The notes beneath the pieces are model-generated. The model worked only from the letters and a program-made list of their open reading frames with translations, was not told the origin of the DNA and ran no database searches. Source: Dryocosmus kuriphilus (lineage: Eukaryota; Arthropoda; Insecta; Hymenoptera; Cynipidae). Taken from it: DNA of 64,000 nucleotides. Positions 42,362 through 53,322 of the stretch are shown here, piece by piece. The first letter of the stretch is position 1, and the number at the start of each line of letters is the position of its first letter. Both the position numbers and the translations under genes were made by a program. The DNA lies in contig CM076196.1 of assembly GCA_038277395.1 (NCBI GenBank), positions 96,726,385 to 96,790,384 on the forward strand. The letters run 5' to 3'.

Positions 42362-44261
42362 ATGGGAAGATCTCGAAAAAGTTTAGAAATCCCAAACAGA
42401 CAAACAACAAGTATAGTTCACCCATGTGTGTCACTAGCCTGGATCAATACAGGCGAATCGACATTAAATTTACCCAGACCACAAACAACTCTAACAACTG
42501 ATCTTGAGGATTTAAAAGTAATTAACGGCAGAACTTTTGAAATTGACTCCTTCTTAAATGACAATACTCAATTTCTGTTGGAAACCGACGAACGCTTGGA
42601 CAGTGCGAAATATAATGAATTCATGGATAGGCAAAGGGAAATATTTTTCAGATACAAAGCGGAAATTATACCAATTATTTTTATTTTTTTTACCAACAGC
42701 CAAAATTAAACCCACAGGCCCATAGCTCGTTCAATAAGGAATCGGTTATTAGGGAAAACTCACAAAATGTACCCAGGAGTAAAAGAAACGAATCGCGAAG
42801 TAGACAGTCAGTACAGTTTAACCTTGAGGAAAGCCTAAAAGAACCAATTAGCAATTTTGAAAACAAATCCAGAAATAATAGAAATCACAGAGAATCTAAT
42901 TGTAAATTGTATGACTCAGACTCTAGCGACAATCAGGGGGAAAATTTAATTAATAACCGAAACAGAAATTGTAGAATGTCGACAACAAGAGAAAGGTCAA
43001 ATAGGCAGTCGCGTAGCCGTAGAGGGAATTTGGAAAGCGATTACGAATCCGAAAATAGAAGTAACGAAACGGTCCAAGCACCCTTTTTTACATTTGGAAT
43101 GGTACAAACGCCATTCCAAATCATGACAAACTGGTCGGCAAAATTTAGGAACAATAAAGAGGATAGTCCGGCTAGTTTTCTCGAGGACCTAAAAAGGTTC
43201 AAACGGGGTTATAAAATAGACGATCGCGACGTCCTAAAAAATGTAGACGCAATTTTAGTGGACGATGCTCGCGATTGGTGCAAGATCCATAGAAACTCTT
43301 GAAGTAATTTACGTGATTTCATTGTGGATTTTAAAAGCGCGTATTTAGACGAAAAATTCTTGTAGGAAGTCAAGCAAAAAAAAAATTTTTGCAATCAGAA
43401 AAGGGCATACGACATTTATTCATATTTAACGGAAATGAAGAATTTATTTAGCAAATTGCATCCAAGAAAATGTTTAGAATGGGAATTACGCCGGACTTAC
43501 GAAAATCTCCGGTTGGAGTACAAAATGTACATAAAAAGGAATGACTTTCAAACATTCGAAGAATTAGTGGACCTCGGAAAGGAGTGGGAGACAGAGTTAG
43601 CGAAGTCGAAAATTAGGGGACAAATATTACAGATTACGGAACTTAAGTTGGAGGAAAAAAACGAGCAAAAGAGAAATGGCGATAATAGTAACGCGGATTC
43701 TAATAAAGAGGATAAAAGGGAAAATAACAATGGGCACAATAATAATAATAAGGGAAAGAAGCCATGCAAAAATCGTTATCCATTCCCACCCCTCGGATTT
43801 CCCTTCTTGCTGTACCAGCCACAATTCCAACAAAACCATAGGCCCAATTTCAAACCCATATTTCAAACTGGATTCCAACCCAGATTTCCTAACAATATCC
43901 AAGACCTAATTTCAATCCCTTCAACCACATGTGGTCTCAATTTAACCAGGCGACATCGGGTTCTAACCAAAACCAGAACAACCCGATGATAGAGTTCCCA
44001 CAAGAAAAAACAGAAAATACGTCTGGGGACAATAAAGATACACAAAATCAAAATTCCCAAAAATCAAATACTGGGAATAAGAACCAAAATTCGAAAAGCA
44101 ACACGAATAGGCAAAGTAACCAGGGCAATAATTCGAAAAACGCGGGCAATGGTGAAAACACGAGCGACACCAGTTGCTTTTGTTGCAAAATGCCTGGACA
44201 TTTCAAACGAGAATGCCCATACTATCTGTACAACCAGGAAAACTACCAGGGCGGGTATTAG
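42362..44261 (+). pseudogene. gag of gypsy copy B (frame breaks, stops)
   Basis: ATG at 42,362 (GRSRKSLEIPN). A frame break occurs near 42,665. The gag core follows at 42,907-43,302 (FLEDLKRFKRGYKIDD, DDARDWCKIHRNS) and is closed by a TGA at about 43,300, with a further TAG at about 43,363. It continues at 43,435-43,989 (KMYIKRNDFQTFEELVDLG) and, after another shift, at 43,929-44,261 with an Asn/Gln-rich tail and an intact CCHC knuckle (CFCCKMPGHFKREC). Copy A has lost that knuckle. Gag would build the particle; this copy would not be translated whole. Confidence 0.88.
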
Positions 44262-45010
44262 GCCAAAATAAATTGTCACCTACTACCGGAACACCAGAAA
44301 CCCTAGATTCGGATAAAGATGAAGCAACGGAAACGCGCTTCCATTTAATGACCGAATTCGAAAAAAACTTTCACAAAATTTTGGTAGACACAGGTGCATC
44401 ACATTCCTACGTGGGAAAGGAACTGCTAGCAGAGATTAAAAAGGCGAAGCTTAATATTTTTAAAATGGATTCGAATAGCCTATTAGTAGCCAACGGCGGA
44501 AGGGCGGAAATAATAGGAAAAGTAGTCATCCCAATATTAATAATAGGAAAGAAGATGAAACATGTACTTTTCAGGATAGTCCCAAAACTAAATTCAGCAG
44601 GAATATTAGGCACAGATATGCTGAAAAGCTTACGAATTACTGTGGAATATCACTCAGAGACCTGGTGGTTACCAGCTAATCCACCCACGCGCTATTCAAT
44701 GGAAGCACAATCCAACTCCTTACCCCTCCCAATCACAGAAAACGCACTCAAAGCCAAAACAGAACCTGAAAGTACTAAAAAGGATTATAGGAATAACAAG
44801 GATAAAAAGGATAATAAGGATCAAAAGGATAATAAGGATACAAAGGTTAATAAGGATAGGACAAATATAAATAGTAGAAATAAGTTAGATATTAGGAAAG
44901 AAAACATAAGCGAAAACTGGAAACCGAAATTCGGTGGAAAAATCATTTTAAAAGCGACAGGGAACCTGATAGAACCAAACTCAAGACATAAAATAGCGAA
45001 ATCCCCCTAG
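44174..45010 (+). pseudogene. aspartic protease and spacer of gypsy copy B
   Basis: A 278-codon frame overlapping the end of gag. The retropepsin-like domain shows ILVDTGASHSYVGKELL and GILGTDMLKSLRITV; the active-site DTG is intact. After it comes a Lys/Asn/Asp-rich low-complexity stretch (NKDKKDNKDQKDNKDTKVNK). The frame ends in TAG at 45,008, before RT. The domain is expected to cleave Gag-Pol in particles. Confidence 0.88.
44237..44243 (+). promoter_or_regulatory. mutated gag-pol frameshift site
   Basis: The gag codons here read CAG GAA AAC TAC, so the heptamer is GGAAAAC. Copy A has GGGAAAC at the same place. The single change breaks the XXX part of the slippery rule. The pol frame is -1 relative to gag, as in copy A. 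Confidence 0.6.
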
Positions 45011-45392
45011 TAGCTAATAATCCACGCCCATTTCAAGACACACACAAAATGCAAAAATTCCTGTAACAAATCCTGACGAGGATATCCCTAATTTAATGAA
45101 CATCCCCACAAGCAACAAATTACAACCATTAGAAGACATCCCTACCCAAGAGACCAGCGACGACTCAGACACACAAGACTCACCTAAAGTTAGGAAAAAT
45201 AAAGTTAACAAAAAGGATAATAATTCGAAAAGAATCGGAAATAGTACGAATCAGGATAATAATAAGAAAAATGATAGCAAGCCTATTAAAAATAATAAGG
45301 CTACGAAAGTGGATAAAAAACCGGAAAATGTTAGTGAATTTGTAGACAGAAAAAACAAAAACCAATGAGTTAATTTTAAGAACAGGGCAATT
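45011..45392 (+). other. protease-RT linker of gypsy copy B
   Basis: The frame 45,096-45,368 continues the Lys/Asn-rich spacer (NKKDNNSKRIGNSTNQDNN) and ends VDRKNKNQ before a TGA. No fold is visible. Copy A has the same region in decayed form. Confidence 0.65.
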
Positions 45393-46353
45393 TTGTTAGA
45401 TAATATTTCTAACCAGCCACGAAAAATTGAAAAACAGGAGAATTATTCTTCAGAAATTTGCGAGGGTATTGTTGAGTTAAGCGATAACCAACAAACCCAG
45501 TTAGAAAAATTATTAGAGGAGAAAATTAAAATTTATCAGAGAAAAGAACATCGGACAACCCATTTAACAGAACACAAAATTGATGTTCAGGGACACGAGC
45601 CGATAAAACAACGCTATTAACATGTAAGCCCCAAAATTAAACAGGAAATATTTAAGGAAGTTGACAAAATGTTAGAACAGGGAATTATAAGACATTCTCA
45701 TTCAGATTGGTCAAATCCAATTGTGATGATTAAAAAACTGAACGTAGAATACAGATTTTGCCTTGATTTACGCAAGGTAAATAACATAACCAAAGAAGAC
45801 CTTTATCTAATACCATTTAGACACGCTTAGAGCAGCAAAATTTATCTCAAAAATTGATTTAAAAATGGCATATTTACAAATCCCTTTGGAAGAAAATTCA
45901 AGACTGATTACAGCATTCACAGTATCTGGTAAGGGCATGTTTGAATTTAACAGAATGCCATTTGGTCTAACAAATGTACTAGCCACTTTCCAAAGGCTTA
46001 TGGACAAAATAATCAGTCCAGACCTAAAGCCAAACGTTTTTTGTTATTTAGACGACATAATTATAGTTACAGAAAATTCTAAGGATCATTTAAAGTATTT
46101 GAATATAGTTTTGTATAAATTGAATAAGGCAAATTTAACAATCAGTCCAGATAAATGCGAATTTGGCTGCTCAGAAATAAGGTACTTGGATTTTAAGGTT
46201 AATGAAAAAGGACTCCAGGTTGACGAGGATAAAATCCAACCCATCCTCAACTTTCCGAAACCGAAATATGTCAAACAAATACAGCGTATCATAGGTATGA
46301 CCAGTTGGTATAGAAAATTCATACCAAACTTTTCGGAAATTTATAACCCCTAA
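45393..46353 (+). pseudogene. reverse transcriptase of gypsy copy B
   Basis: Frames 45,393-45,620 and 45,865-46,353, with stops near 45,618 and 45,828 and a small deletion around 45,815, together cover fingers to thumb. Visible blocks are SKIDLKMAYLQIPLEE, FNRMPFGLTNVLATF, FCYLDDIIIVTEN with the catalytic Asp pair, and SPDKCEFGCSEIRY. The final TSWYRKFIPNFSEI leads to RNase H. Confidence 0.9.
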
Positions 46354-46358
46354 ATAGA

Positions 46359-46980
46359 TTGCTTAAAAGGAAACAGACATGGGATTGGGGACTAGAACAG
46401 GATGAAGCATTTCAAAAAATTAAGGATCTCTTAACAACAGCACCAATTATAACTGGCTCAGATTTCACCCAACCCTTCCAGCTAGAAACAGACGCGAGTA
46501 ATACAGGATTAGGAGCCGTATTTACTCAAACCATAGAAGGAAAGAATTGTGTGATTGCATACGCGAGTAAAGACCTTAAGGACGCGGAAACCCGATATTC
46601 AGCCTCAGAAAAAGCGTACTTAGCCGTGGTTTGGGCAATCAGAAAATTTAGACCGTACCTTGAAGGATATAGTTTCAAGGTTATAACGGACCACTTAGCG
46701 TTAAAATGGCTTCATAACTTCAAAACCCCTCTGGCAGGCTAGCCAGATGGGCGCTGCAACTACTGGAATACGACTACGAGGTAATCTATAGAAAGGGTAG
46801 TTCGAATGTGGTGCCGGACGCTCTATCCAGATCGAAAGAAACGGTAAACGCGGTCGCGTTCGCGTTATCGTGTAGCACACAAAAACCAAAAGCAGACTTT
46901 GGCGAGCAGACGGATGACTGGTACTCCACTGATGTAAGACAAGTCAAAAATAAACCGGAGTAAAACGAAAAATGGTAGAT
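46359..46980 (+). pseudogene. RNase H of gypsy copy B
   Basis: The frame 46,359-46,742 holds the domain: FQLETDASNTGLGAVF (first Asp), YSASEKAYLAVVWAIRKF (Glu) and VITDHLALKWLHN (Asp). All key acidic residues are present, while copy A has lost two. A frame change near 46,735 is followed by the connection to integrase (YDYEVIYRKGSSNVVPDALS) in another frame, and then stops near 46,963. Confidence 0.88.
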
Positions 46981-48028
46981 ACGAGACTCTCAACTCTATT
47001 TTTACAGGACTGACCCATTAAAATCTACGCTACTACCAGACTCTAACCCATGGAAACTCGTCGTACCGAAAAAATTACGAAATCAGGTTCTTAAAAAAAA
47101 TCACGACAGTACATAGGTGGGACATTTAGGTTCCGAGAAAACGCATACGAGAATTTCAGAGTACTACTTCTGACCAGGGATGTATTCGGAAATAATCAAA
47201 TACGTGAAAAACTGTACGGTGTGTCAGAGAACGAAACAGAGTAACCAGGTGAAAATAGGGCTAATGAGAAAAAGGATAGTAGAAGAACCGTGGACCATGA
47301 TTGCTGCAGATATCATGGGACCGCTACCAACATCTAAAAAGGGTAAAAATCAGTATATATTAGTTTTCGTGGATATTTTCACAAAATGGGTGGAAATTAT
47401 CCCTATTACAAAAGCAGGCGGAAGTACTATAGAGTCGGAATTTCATAAGCGTGTCATTTCTCGTTGGAGAACACCGCGGATTCTCCACACGGATAATGGC
47501 ACGGAGTTCGTAAATAAGACCATGCGCGAACTGACGGAAAAATTCGGAATTCGTCACTCGAAAACACCAAAATTCTACCCCCAAGCTAACCCCAGAGAAA
47601 GGTACAACAGGACTATCAAGCAAATTATCAAAGCCTACCTAGATAATGATCACGCTACATGGGATGAACATATAGAGGATCTACAATTTGCTATAAATAC
47701 AAGCAAAAATTCTATAACACAATTCACCCCAGCATTTCTAAATCTAGGTCGCGAATTAGAACCAATCCAATCCCTAAAGAGAGACCTAGAAGGAGATGCG
47801 GAAATAGAATTTCAAAGTGTAGACAATTGGTCTGACAGGTTTAGAAGGTTACAAATAATAAAGGAGGAAGTCCAAAAGAATTTGGACGAAGCTAGCGAGA
47901 AACAGGCTTCAAGGTATAATTTAAGGAGAAGGGAAATCAAATATAAAAAGGGAGACAGGGTTTTAAAAAAGGTAACAAAACTGTCAAACAAAGTAGATAA
48001 GAAGGCAGGGAAACTGTTCGACCAATAA
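46981..48028 (+). pseudogene. integrase of gypsy copy B
   Basis: The zinc-binding part starts before 47,180 in a frame with stops near 47,116 and 47,172, and ends NCTVCQRTKQSN. The frame 47,180-48,028 (282 codons) carries the core: AADIMGPLPTS, ILHTDNGTEFVN and the Glu region NPRERYNRTIKQI, so the D,D,E triad is intact. The C-terminal part is basic and helical (EEVQKNLDEASEKQASR), with a short GDRVLKK segment. No chromodomain was seen. A stop at 48,026 precedes the final stretch, which reads APFIIKRKICPTIYELKNLK. Confidence 0.88.
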
Positions 48029-48623
48029 GAAGCTCCTTTTATTATTAAGCGAAAGATTTGCCCCACAATTTATGAATTGAAGAACCTCAAAGGAAAAGCA
48101 ATTGGGGAATTCAACATCGACAATTTAAAATCAGAAAATTAAGATAGTTGTAATAAGGTATAGGTAATAGAATTTAAATTTAACTAAGCAAGGTCACAGG
48201 CAATAAGGTAAGGTATACCATAATCACAGGTTAATGATTTTAAAATGGAGATTGGCAACAGGCAGAAGATATGTGCTCATGTAATTTAGACATCCTGCGA
48301 ACACAAAAACAAAAGCACAACTTCAGACAAAAACTCCAGACTCAAAACAGGAAGACAAAACTCCGGGACAGGTTTGGGACAGGGACAGTTTCTGTTTGTT
48401 TGAAGAACAGAGAAAAAGCAAGGGACGCCAGGCTGTCGGAGGGCTTCGGAGGAAAGAAGCATCAGGACAGGGAGGGACGAAGGAAACAACAGTATTGGAG
48501 GGCGTCTTCACACTGAAGAAACATTCTATTTAAATATATTCTCTTTTTTTTTGTATGTAATATTAGTTAAGGTATTTTAATTTTGTACCGTTCCGGGTAT
48601 ACACACGAACCCCGTTAGAGAGA

Positions 48624-48643
48624 GGGGGGGGGGGGGGGGGGGG
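48624..48643 (+). other. polypurine-tract position with G20 run
   Basis: GAGAGA followed by 20 G residues lies 19 bases before the 3' LTR start, so the expected polypurine tract has become a G homopolymer. The deleted LTR element at 22,327-26,622 shows the same at its own tract (G30). Confidence 0.6.
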
Positions 48644-48662
48644 TAACGCGGTCGTTACCGGG

Positions 48663-49025
48663 TGTATGACAGAGGCCGGGCCGAGTCTGGATGGAAACCT
48701 ACGACGGTTCCCGACCGGGCAGTCGCTTACCGGTTTCTCGCCACTCGCCCGAGAGCTCAGTCTTCTGTCGAGCTCGTAAGGGGTGAGTTTCGTTTCTTGG
48801 TGGCTTTCCCGCCCGCTGTATTTAAGGGAAAGTTATAACCCCTACTACATGGTCTCTTGTGGATTGCGATTAACGCCGATTACCTTTATTGTACAAACCA
48901 TTCTCGAGAACTGTAAGTTTAAGTTATATCTCTTTCTTTTATCATTCTCCCTGTTTTATTGTGTCTCTACCTTCATCTTGGCGTCCTCATCCTTTTCCCT
49001 TCCTGGTGAGATCCTCTGTTATACA
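48663..49025 (+). repeat. 3' LTR of gypsy copy B
   Basis: 363 bp, TGTATGACAG to TTATACA. By hand it differs from the 5' LTR at about 18 sites: none in the first 126 bases, and 17 of 18 are transitions. Confidence 0.9.
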
Positions 49026-49090
49026 AATTTAAAATATGACGTTAAGGGTTTTTTCGCCTAAATCATTTTTAGATTCATGCACTAATTTGT

Positions 49091-50335
49091 GCACAAGATG
49101 CTTGTTTTTCTGCTGGATTACTTGCTAGATTCGCTGCTGTGTGCTGGGCAGGCAGCGTCGTTTGAAGCCAGGCAGGCTGTGTTGCAGGTTCCGCTTCACA
49201 CATAGCTTGCTGCTCTGCTGGCTATACTGCTTGGGCAGCATTTGCCACAATATGGCAGACATTATACAGCGAAGAAGAATTGAATCAACTTAACCGCCAT
49301 ATTTTGTATATATTCACAGCAAAAACATTTGTTGTCATACAATTACCTCACAAACAAATTTATATTTATTCTACATAACTGCACATAAGAGCACTTTGGT
49401 CAGAGATTTTGGCATTTTCTTCTGTTTATTTATTATATGTCTAGTCAAGGTATGAGAAAACCGAGATCTTTCACAAAATAATTATTTATTTTTTAATAAC
49501 GGTTTGCATATAATACAAGTTATTTTCAATCAACGCAAGGAGTCTCCCAAAAAAATACAAATAGTCAGATTACACAGTCCGACTTGACTCTTGCACATTA
49601 GATGAGACTAGCCATTTCCCGTAGATTTTGGGTCACTGAATTCGAATCCGATCTCAGAATGGCTCTATCGCGTCATGTTTTTTAAATATCCTAACCTAAA
49701 GGTGCGAAAAATGCGGTTTTGGTCTATATTCAAGTTTATGTAGTATGTAGCATCGCGACATTTTTTTCTCTCAAAAACATATGGACATCATTTCAAAGTG
49801 TAAGTCTTGCTCTTTCAAGTTCCGTTGAGTTTTCTCGAATATCTTTTTTTTTCGTGGAGAAATTTGATTTTGAAATTTTCAAACTACATGAATTTTTCAA
49901 AGGCAAATAAGCGTACAATAGTAAAATTGCCTCAATGCAACATTTTTGCATTTATTCATTTTGATTTGAAAAAACCACTAATTTAAATATGTCGCTACAA
50001 AAATTTCTTATAACAATTTTTTGTTGTTAATTTTTTATAGAAATAGTGATTTCAAATCTCTCTCACAAAAATTTAAAGCAGTACCAAACGACTGTTTTAA
50101 TGTGTCGACGATGTAACAGCTCACGTGACATTTTTCTCCACTGTGATTAGCTGAAGGCTTCAGCCAGCATGAAAATCAGTAGGAAAAATAGCACCGGTTC
50201 TGTCAGCGAGTCCAGCGAGCAAACCAGCACCGGAGCCATCAGTGACGTCATTTTCGAGCAAGCCAGCCTGCACAGCACCGAGCACGGCTGCAAAGTGCAA
50301 GCAAGCAATCCAGCAGGAAAACAAGCATCGTGTGC
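49091..50335. mobile_element. non-coding DNA element with 35-bp terminal inverted repeats
   Basis: GCACAAGATGCTTGTTTTTC at 49,091 pairs with GCACACGATGCTTGTTTTCC read on the minus strand from 50,335. The match continues through TGCTGGATT-x-CTTGC. The element is 1,245 bp. The interior has no long coding frame, and the short frames at 49,719-49,910 and 50,169-50,396 have no domain. No target duplication was identified, so the superfamily is unknown. Confidence 0.7.
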
Positions 50336-50454
50336 GTCGGGCTTAAGAGCTATTGATTTGGCATGCAGGACTGGTTTTACTTTTCCAGTCTCATGACTGG
50401 GTTTTCGTGGAAATGCCCATATTTGCTAAATTAGGTTTCTAATATTCGTCTAAT

Positions 50455-51250
50455 GGACATTAAAATCTCAGGTATACCCGCTCTGCTTAAAATGTCGGAA
50501 AGAAAACATATAGAAATCGGATAGAGACCGGATACAAACCGGGCAGGAAAAAAATTGCTTTTTATCCAGTTCTATCTGGCTCCTATCCGGTCTCAGATAC
50601 GTATTTCGGACTCTCTCTTTCCGTTTTCTATCCGATTCCTATAAGTGTTTTCACACTAGTGATTGCCTTCGAGGCGGAAGTGTATAATCTACCCGGTTCT
50701 ACCCAGTTTGTATCTATGAAACAGAACCACAAATGAAATATTTGAAAATTTCCAGGTTCATTTCTTTCCGTTTTCTATCCGATTCCTATAAGGGTCATGA
50801 CTCTGGTGATTGTCTTCGAGATGGAAGTCCAATTCGAGAAGGGCCGGGTAAAAGCCGGGTATAATTATCTTGTGGGCCGGATTATAAACCAGATAAAAAT
50901 CTTATAATTTTTATCTTAACATTATATGAAACCAAATAGAATTCGTGTAGGAGCCGTATAGGAATCAGATAGAAGTATCTTGCAGATCCAGATACAAATA
51001 GGATAGGAATCAGATAAAAATATTACATGTTACCAGATAGAACCCAGTTAGGAGTCGGATAGAATTCGGCGACAAAAATCGGATACAGGCCGGCTAGAAC
51101 CAGACAAAACTATACTGTGGACCAAGATACAAATTGGAGAGGAATCGGAATCAAATATTATATGATACCGGATAGATCCCGATTAGGAGTCTGATAAAAG
51201 TATCTTATAGACCCACATACAATTCGGATAGGAATCGGATATAGACGTCC
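50455..51250. repeat. degenerate GGATAG/ATCCGG-rich cryptic repeat
   Basis: About 800 bp in which GGATAGGAATCGGATA-like phrases and their complements (TATCCGATTCCTATAAG) recur every 15-30 bases in irregular order. The first third is mostly in the complementary orientation and the rest in the direct one. It has no coding frame. A related phrase set (TATCCGGGATGCGACC, GGATTCCGGATACAAGC) appears near 61,223-61,275 inside another element. Confidence 0.7.
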
Positions 51251-51673
51251 GAAATTTAAACCTAATGTTGACTTAAAGCTCCAATAAAAGCATCGTCATT
51301 TTGAATGCTCTTTACAATTTCACACCGTAAATATAATTAAAATAAAATGATAGATTTCAATTATAATGAGATACTATTATGAATAATATTGAGATTTCCT
51401 GCATATCTATTTAATTCAGAACAGCTCTTAAAATCTTATTATACCTACAGCGACTCCACAATAAATATGAATAAAATATAGTAATACATTTCAATTATTA
51501 ATATATACAATTATAAATATGTGATTTGTATTTAAAGATAAAGTTTTTAACTGATTAATATTAAGATGCGGACGCAATAATAACATGTAAGCTACTCAAA
51601 ATGAGCGATATTAAGGTGTAATTGATACAAAAAATTGCAAAGCATGAATTGGAAGATTATTTTATTAATAATT
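51251..51673. other. AT-rich interval
   Basis: No gene, RNA or repeat recognised between the degenerate repeat and the right arm of the giant inverted repeat. Confidence 0.5.
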
Positions 51674-53322
51674 CAAGCGAAGCATGTTTAAAAAAAAAAG
51701 TATCCGAATCTTTTGAAAATTGACCAAATAGCGATCTGAAAAACGTCTACTATATTATACTGTATTACAATGTAGTATATTAACTGTTACTCGTTTCTTT
51801 AACCAGTAAGTAACTGAATACATAAATATCAAATGCATTTTGGATGCTTAAATGCAAAATTTCTGTTCAAATCTGAAACGGTACATTGTGGAATATTTTT
51901 TGAAATAAATGTTTTATATGTATGGTCACATTTTGAATCGCCAGAACGTCAAAGACTTTATTTTTCAGAATAATAACAAGTGGAAGGACAAAGGCATCAT
52001 CTCTGCAGGGGAACCACAACCGAGAATCTGCAGCTGCCGCCACTCGAGTTTTAGGGAAAGTGTGCACTGGCTGGTATACACAGGTAGCTGAGAAGGAATT
52101 GTTGGTCCCAGCTGGAGTTTTCGCACCTTCAGCTCTCAGCATGCAAGTAATTTTTTATTCAAAATTGCAGAGTCTACAATTCGGGTCTTTGGGGTTTTTT
52201 CAGCCCTAAATGAGCTCTAAATTTTGGTATGAAATCGAGATCGGTTGCAGCACTGGTTTAGCTTTGCTAGCTTCATTTGGACTTAGAGCACAAGCCATTC
52301 TTTATTAAAAATTGCAGAGCCCCAAATTTGAGTCCTAGAGTTATTTTCAGTCCTAAATGAGCCCTAAATTTTGGTATAAATCCGGGATCGGCTGCAGCAC
52401 TGGTTTTTGAATTTCAGCTATGACTTTGTTAGCTCCATTTTAACTCAGCACGCAAACCATTCTTTAGTAAAAATTTCAGAGCCCCAAATTTAAGTTTTAG
52501 GGTTAGAAGACTTATTAGATGGAAACTGACATACTTCAGACAAATTTTTAAATTATTCAGAGGAGTTGAAAAGCAGAAATCTACTTTATCAGAACTCATG
52601 ATACCTTTTCGCGAATTTTGAATAAAATCCGAAATATACAATTTTTCTAAAAAATCACCGTGACCGGATTTGAACCGGCAACCTTCTCATCTTCGGTGAG
52701 GCACGCTACCAATTGAGCCACCACGGACCAACAGTGAAATTTTTAGAACTTGTATTTACACGATCTTAATGGAGCGATTCACGAAGGCTATATTTCGTCA
52801 ATACACATATAATCATTATTTATGATTTAAATATGGTAAGTATCTGAGTAGAATTAATATTAAAGGACTTATTAGGTGGAAACTGACATACTTCAGACAA
52901 ATTTTAAAGTATTCAGAGGAGTTGAAAAGCAGAAATCTACTTTATCAGAACTCATGATACCTTTTCGCGATTTTTGAATAAAATCCCGAATATAAAATTT
53001 TTCCAAAAAATCACCATCGACCGGATTTGAACTGGCAACCTTCTCATCTCCATAGAGACGCGCTACCAACTGAGCCACCACCGAGGGTTATTCCCAGCCT
53101 TAAATGATCCCTAAATTGTCGTATAAGTCCGGGATTGATTGCAGTACTGGTTTTTGCATTTCAACTATGGCTTTGCTAGCTTCATTTGAACTCAGCACGC
53201 AAGTGAATTTTTATTAAACATTGCAGAGCCCAAAATTCGGGACATATGGCCCTAAAAAGCCCTAAATTACAGACTGGTTCCCAGTTTGATTTTTAAAAAT
53301 GCCTTTGCTAGCTTCAAAGATG
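51674..53322 (-). repeat. right arm of the giant inverted repeat
   Basis: Reverse-complement match to 36,506-38,019. The inner edge is CAAGCGAAGCATGTTT and the outer edge CTTTGCTAGCTTCAAAGAT. The unique part (51,674-52,140) and the satellite of about 162 bp (52,140-53,322) are in the expected inverted order. The satellite is interrupted by the SINE dimer at 52,506-53,083. Substitutions and small gaps are common, so the arms are not recent identical copies. Confidence 0.85.
52506..53083 (-). mobile_element. dimeric tRNA-derived SINE with one target duplication
   Basis: Two similar SINE monomers (about 53,083-52,860 and 52,729-52,506, both minus) are joined by a 130-bp spacer. Each begins with a tRNA-like head: A-box-like TGGCTCA-x-TTGGTAG and B box GGTTCAAATCC, then a shared body (TCATGAGTTCTGATAAAGTA) and tail. 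The heptamer AGGGTTA flanks the whole block (52,499-52,505 and 53,084-53,090), where the satellite normally has it once. One duplication around both monomers implies a single insertion of a dimer or later loss. Confidence 0.8.

Larger units (their letters stand above)
40665..49025 (+). mobile_element. Ty3/gypsy-type LTR retrotransposon copy B, complete ends, mutated genes
   Basis: Two 363-bp LTRs bound an 8.36-kb element with a primer-binding site, gag, protease, RT, RNase H, integrase and a G-rich polypurine tract in canonical order. The LTRs are equal in length without gaps and differ at about 18 positions, so insertion is not recent. Stops and shifts interrupt every long gene. No clear target duplication was found. 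It is the same family as the minus-strand copy A at 1-5,385. It lies between the arms of the giant inverted repeat. Confidence 0.95.

Noticed and set aside
52657..52729. A tRNA gene on the minus strand
   Set aside because: The boxes are good but the tRNA-like part is fused to a repeated body and occurs again at 53,015-53,083, so it is a SINE head.
36506..53322. Polinton/Maverick-type giant transposon
   Set aside because: No protein-primed polymerase, retroviral-type integrase outside the gypsy copy, packaging ATPase or capsid frame is visible between the arms.
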